A DNA stretch of 7,520 nucleotides, taken from positions 1 through 7,520 of the forward strand of contig JAKONL010000191.1 of assembly GCA_022701965.1 (NCBI GenBank), written 5' to 3'. Origin of the DNA: Burkholderiaceae bacterium (GTDB lineage Bacteria > Pseudomonadota > Gammaproteobacteria > Burkholderiales > Burkholderiaceae). A program made the position numbers and the translations under genes. How positions within the stretch are numbered: position 1 is the stretch's first letter; every line of letters starts with the position of its first letter. The notes under the pieces are model-generated. The model did no database searches. It was given only the letters and a program-made list of their open reading frames with translations, and was not told where the DNA came from. This document shows positions 1 to 5,200 of the stretch, piece by piece.

Positions 1-2252
1 CCCGCGTTCACGCTCAGCGGCCCGCCGCTGGTGATGCTGCCGGCCACCGCGTCGCTGCTGCTGGCGGTCGACTGCTGGTAGCTGCCCTCGACCTCGAAGC
101 CCTTGGAACTCTTGGAACCGCCGCCGCCCTTCTTGCCGACCGTGACGTCGGCCGACGCGCCGATGGCCGTGTCCTTCGACGTGGCGGTGTTCTTCGCTGC
201 ATCGAAGGCGACGTTGCCGCCGGCGTTGATCGCGGCGCCGCCGCCGGCGTCGACCTTGGTTCCTTCGAAGCGAGCGTCGCCGGCGGTGTTGACCGTGACA
301 TTGCCGCCGGACTGGATGCCGCCGACCACCGCCGTGCTGCTGCTCGCGCTCTGCTTGCCGTTGTCGTAGTTGGCGCCGACGCTGACGCTCTTGTTGGCGA
401 TGTCGACGCCGACCGAGGCGCCGGCCTGGGTCTTGTCGCCGCTGCTGCTGGCGGTGTTCTTCGCCGCGGAATAGTCGAGGCTGCCGGCGCCCAGGGTCAC
501 GTCGCGCCCGGCCGCGATGTTCGTGCCCTCGAGACTCGTCTTGCCGCTGGAGGTGCTGTTGACATTGCCGCCGACCTTCACGCTCGACACCACCGCGTTG
601 CTGCTTGCGGAGCGCGAGCTGTCCTGCTGGTTCTCGTAGGTGACCCGCACGCCGGCTCCGGCACCCGAACTGTTTTCCACCTTGGCCTTGCCGTCGGCCG
701 ATGCGCTTGCCGACACGCCCGCCGAGGCTTCCGCGAAGCCGCCGAGCTTTCCGGTGTTGGTCTCCGTGCTCGACGAGCCGTAGGTGGTGTTGGCCGCGGC
801 CTTGCTGGTGATCGTGGCGGCGGACTGGTTCAGGTTGCCACCCGCGCCGATCTGCGTGCCGACGTCGGTGATGCCGCCGCTTGCGGTGCGGTTCACGTTG
901 CCGCCCGCGGTGATGCCCGAGGTCACGGCCGTGGTGCTGCCCTCGACGGTCCTGGTCTGCGTGTTGCTGCCGTAGAAACCCATCTCCAGGCTGGCCGAGG
1001 CATTGGCCGAGGCTTCCGCCTTCGGCTTGAGTCCCGTCTCCGCGCTCGCTCCGGCCGTCACGCCGACCTTGCCGCTCTGGTACTGGCCCACCGAAGTGGT
1101 GCTGCTGCTGGTGCGCGTCTCGCTGACGTCGTTCACCGCGCCGAAGGTCATGTTCTTGGCACTGACGTTGACGTCGCCGCCCGCGCCGACCTGCGAGCCC
1201 TGCACGTTGAGCGTGTTGGCCGCATTGAGCGTCGTGTTGCCGCCCGACGTGATGCCCGATCCCTGGTGCCGGATGTCCAGCGTGTCCTTGGTGGTCGTCG
1301 ACGTCTGCAGGTAGTCGAGCTTGTTCTCGACGCCGGCGCTGGCCTGCGCGTTGGCCTGGGCATCGGCGCTCGGCAGGCCGACACCCTTGCCCGAGGCGCC
1401 GGTCGCGCTATTGGCATTGGCGCTCGCGTCGGCGCTGGCGCCGGCGTTGCTCTGCGAACTGGCCATCAGGCCGACGGCCGTCGACGTGGTGGTGGTGCTC
1501 GACGTGGCGACGTCCTTGGCCGCCACCACGTTGATATTCTGGGCATTCACCGTCGCGTTGCCGCCCGCGTTCACCTTGGAGCCGACCAGGTTCACGTCCT
1601 GTCTCGCATCCACGGTCAGGTCGCCGCCGAAATTCAGGCTGGAGCCGACGTTCTTCAGGTCGCTGGTCTTGCTCGTGGTCACGTCGACCGCCGACAGCTG
1701 CAGTCCTCCGCTCGACGTCGAACCGGTCGAGGCCTCCGCGCCGGCACTGGCCGACGCCACGCCCTTGCCGGCCGACGCTTGCGCGCCGGAACTCGAGCCG
1801 CCGGTGTTCTGCGTGCCGCCGTTGACCACCTTGCCGATGCTGGCGCTGGTCGTCGTCGTGTGGGTTTCGTCGTAGTTGCGGCCGGCCAGCACGTTGACGT
1901 TGTTCGCGCTGATCGCGCCCTTGCCGGCCACATCGACCGTCGAGCCCTGGATCGTCAGGTCGTTCTTCGCCGCCAGGCTGGCGTTGCCGCCGACCTCGAA
2001 GGTGCTGCCCACGTTGCGCACCGACAGCGAGTCGGTGGTGGTCTTGCTCGTCCCGTACAGCGCGCCGCCCATGCCGATGCCCGAGGCCTGGCTGGTGGTG
2101 CTGGTGTTCGTCGTGTTCTCGCGCGCCAGGATGTTCAGGTTGCCACCCGCACTCAGGTCGGCGTTGCCGCCGACCTTGGTGTCGGTGCCGGCGAGCGTGA
2201 TGTCCTTGCCCGAGCTCATCGTCAGGTTGCCGCCAGAGGCGAGGCCGGACTT
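1..2252 (-). repeat. FHA-2 haemagglutinin-repeat array: paired GGN motifs with Ser/Ala-rich linkers
   Basis: Seven pairs of 'G-(S/T)-x-(I/V)-x-(A/S/V)-G-G-N'-like motifs occur, first/second copy at: 2226-2249/2163-2189, 1983-2009/1920-1946, 1620-1646/1557-1583, 1236-1262/1173-1199, 897-920/834-860, 564-587/501-527 and 300-320/237-263. An eighth first copy (GSITSGGP, 18-41) runs towards the left edge. The two copies are always 63 bases (21 residues) apart, while pair-to-pair distance varies from 81 to 128 residues. Each pair is followed by an 'AxxNT/AxxDV'-like segment and a Ser/Thr-rich then Ala/Ser/Gly-rich linker (e.g. 'SADASANANSATGASGKGVG'). Such repeats form the FHA-2 part of CdiA, reported to be needed for moving toxin across the target outer membrane, and the distal part of FhaB. 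The array continues past position 1. Confidence 0.9.
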
Positions 2253-5200
2253 GACCTGTTCGACCCGGGTGGTCGTGGTGGTCGTCGTACCGCTGCCGCC
2301 GTCCTGCCGGTAGGCGCCACGCGGGGTGTCGGTGGTCTTGTTCTCGATCGTGTCGAAGGTGATGGCGCCGCCCGCTTTCAGCGCGGCGTTGCCGCCGGCC
2401 GAGACGTTGGCGCCGAGGTTCACGATGTCCTTGGCCGCGTCCAGCGAAAGATTGCCGGTGGCGGTGATGCCGGCGGTCTTTCCGATGTCGGTAACGTAGT
2501 TCTGGCCGTCGCCCGAGCCCGAGACGGCCGTGCGGTTGAGGATGCTGCCCTGCGTCGAGCTGACCGCGACGTTGCCGCCGGTGATCGTGCCCGAAGTGTT
2601 GGTCACGTCGCCCACCGAGACGATATTGAGCGTCTTGCTGCCGGCGATCGTGCCGCCGGAGTTGGTCAGCGAGGTCAGGCTCAGGTTGGCGTTCTCCGCG
2701 CTGATGACCGCACCGCCGGTGATGCCCGCGCGCGTGGCCTGCGACAGGTAGACGACCGGCGCCAGCACGACCTGCCCGCCGATCTCGGTCTGGACCATCC
2801 AGACGATGTCCTGCTTGAGGCCGGCCTGCTGCGCCAGAGTGAGGGCCTGGCCGTAGGCGAGGCCCAGATCCTTGCTCTCGGCGGCCGCCTGGTCCATCAG
2901 CCGCTGCACCTGCGTCGACGCGTTCTGCGAACCGACCAGGATCGCATTGCCGGTCTGCGCGACGAGCTGCTGGCGGATCAGGTAGGCCTCGTAGCCGGCG
3001 TCGCCGAGACGTCGCACCAGCACGTCGGGGCTGAAACCCAGCAGGTTCGACAGGTAGTCCGATCCGACCGAGGTCGAGCCGACCTGGTAGCGCGGGTTGG
3101 TCTCGACCAGGAAGCCGGCACGCGGCGTCGTCGCGGTCACGAAGTAGCCGTTGACGTTGGTCGGCAGCGCCACGTTCGTGCCGCCGAAGGTGGTGCCCGA
3201 CACGCCGCCGGCGGCATTGGCGGCGACGAAGGAGACGGCGTTGCTGCCGTCGAGCGTACGCACGCCGGTCGCCGTGGTCGACAGCAGCCGTGCGAGCGCC
3301 TGCACGGCGGCCGGTGACATCGCCGACCTGCCGGTCGCGCCAGTCGCGCCGGCGAAACCGGTGGACGCAGCGAGCGCGGCATCGCCGGTGCTGATCCCGC
3401 CCGTCCCGTTCTTCGCGGCCGCGCCGCCGACGCCGTACGCGGCCGGGTCGGCTGCATTCAGAAGATTCGTCGTCGTCCCGACGCTGCCGTTGGCCACGTT
3501 GCTGCGCGTCGGGGCCGCGGCCGCGGCCGTGCCGACCGCCGCTCCCGCCTTCGCCGCGCTGACAGGCTGCGTCGCGCCGTTGTTGGTCAATGCGAAATTC
3601 GAACCGTTGAGCGTGCCGGCGAAGATACCGGCACCACCCACCGCATTGCTCGTGGTCACCGTGGTCACGGCACCGGTGACGTTGTCGTCGCGGTACTTGA
3701 ATGCGGCATCCGCCAGGCCCGCCCAGTAGATCTGGTGCTCCGACACCTGCGTATAAGCGAAATGTTTGAGGGCCAGGTCGTCGTTGACGAAAGTGGCGCC
3801 GGTGCCGACACCGGTCAGCGTGACGGTTCCGCCCGAAATCGTTCCGCGCAGATTCGAGCCGCTGGTGAAGCGCACGTCGACGAGGCCGTTGCCGATCACC
3901 TGAGGCTTGTTCGCCGGCATTGCGCTGGCGTATTCCTGGTCGTTCGACCAGGTCGTGGGGGTCCGCCAGACTTCGTAGTCCCCGGCGCCCCGACCCGATT
4001 CGGTGTGCCCGGACTCTTTCGTGTAGGAGGTCGCACCGGCGGTGCGCGCCGACTCGGTGCCCATGCGACGCGTGTCGCCGCCGGGCACCTCGTTGCGGAA
4101 GGTGGTCGCGGCGATCGAGATGCCGCCCTCGCTGTGGATCGTGCTGTGGTTGACCAGCGTCGCTGCCTGCAGGTCGACCTGCGCTCCCGCATCGATCGTG
4201 CCCTGGAAGCCGGCCGCGGTCGCGACGTTGGTCAGCGTCCCGGCGCTGGCCGACGCGGTCAGCGTATGGCCCGCATAGAGGGCGCCCCGGTTCGTCAGGT
4301 CGCCGGTGGTGGCGCGCACCGTCGCGTTGCGCAGCGCCGCAATGCCACCGCTCGTGCCGTCGGTGGAATTGACGATCGAGGGCGCGTTGACGGCGAGGTC
4401 GTTGCCCGAGAAGAGCAAGCCGTTGTTGACCAGTGCGCCGCCCACGTTCAGCGTCGTGATGCCGAGGCGAGCGCTGTCCTTCGACCCGATCACGGCCGAC
4501 TTGCCGTCGGCCAAGGTCAGCGAGCCGACCGAGACCGTCATGTTGCCGGCCGAAGACAGCGTGCCGCCCTTGGTGCCGCCGGCCAGCGCGATGCGCGTGA
4601 GCGAGGCGCTCAGCGTGTCGCCGACCACCGTGCCCCCGTCGGCGACGTTCAGCACGCTGGTGCCGTTGCCGGCGATCGACAGCGCGCCGCCGCTCTCGAG
4701 CAGGCCGCCGACATCGGCCGTATAGCCGCCGGTCGAGCGGCTGTGCAGCGCGAGATTGCCGGCGGCATAGGTGGTGCCGGCATTGGCGAAGCCGCCGGTG
4801 CCCACGCCGATGTCGAGGCCGCCGACCGATTGCAGCGTGCCGTCGTTGGCGATGCGCGTCGCACTGACCGCGGCTCCTCCGGTTGCCGTCGTCGCGCCGG
4901 TGATGACGCCGGTGGCGCTATTGGTCAGCGTGTTCGCCACCGAGATCGTGCTGGCCTTGCTGCCGCCGCCCTGCACGATGCCGCCGTTGGTCAGGCTGGC
5001 AGCAGAGATGGCCAGGGCGTTGCCGAGCAGGCGCCCCTTTGCCGTGGCGCCGCCGGCATTGTCGAGCGCGGAACTGGCGTCGATGTGCAGCGTGCCGCCC
5101 GCCTGCAGCGTGCCGGTGGCGTCGACGTTCACGGTGGCGGCGCTGGCGCGCAGGTCGCCCGCGGCCAGGAGCGTGCCGCCGGTCCGCAGCGTGGCCGCCG

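Noticed and set aside
1266..3317. 683-codon plus-strand open frame
   Set aside because: It lies codon-for-codon opposite the minus-strand frame, so its openness follows from the rarity of tta/cta/tca-type codons in that GC-rich gene. Its product is Arg/Gly/Val/Ala-rich (e.g. VLARQDVQVA, HRQVAARGEA) with no recognisable domain, while the minus frame gives clear FHA motifs.
3137..3457. Minus-strand 106-codon frame, and others at 14-301, 1148-1417, 1679-1933, 3896-4192, 4649-4864 and 5885-6160
   Set aside because: These are out-of-frame minus-strand readings overlapping the main gene, giving Arg/Pro/Ala-rich nonsense typical of GC-rich frames.
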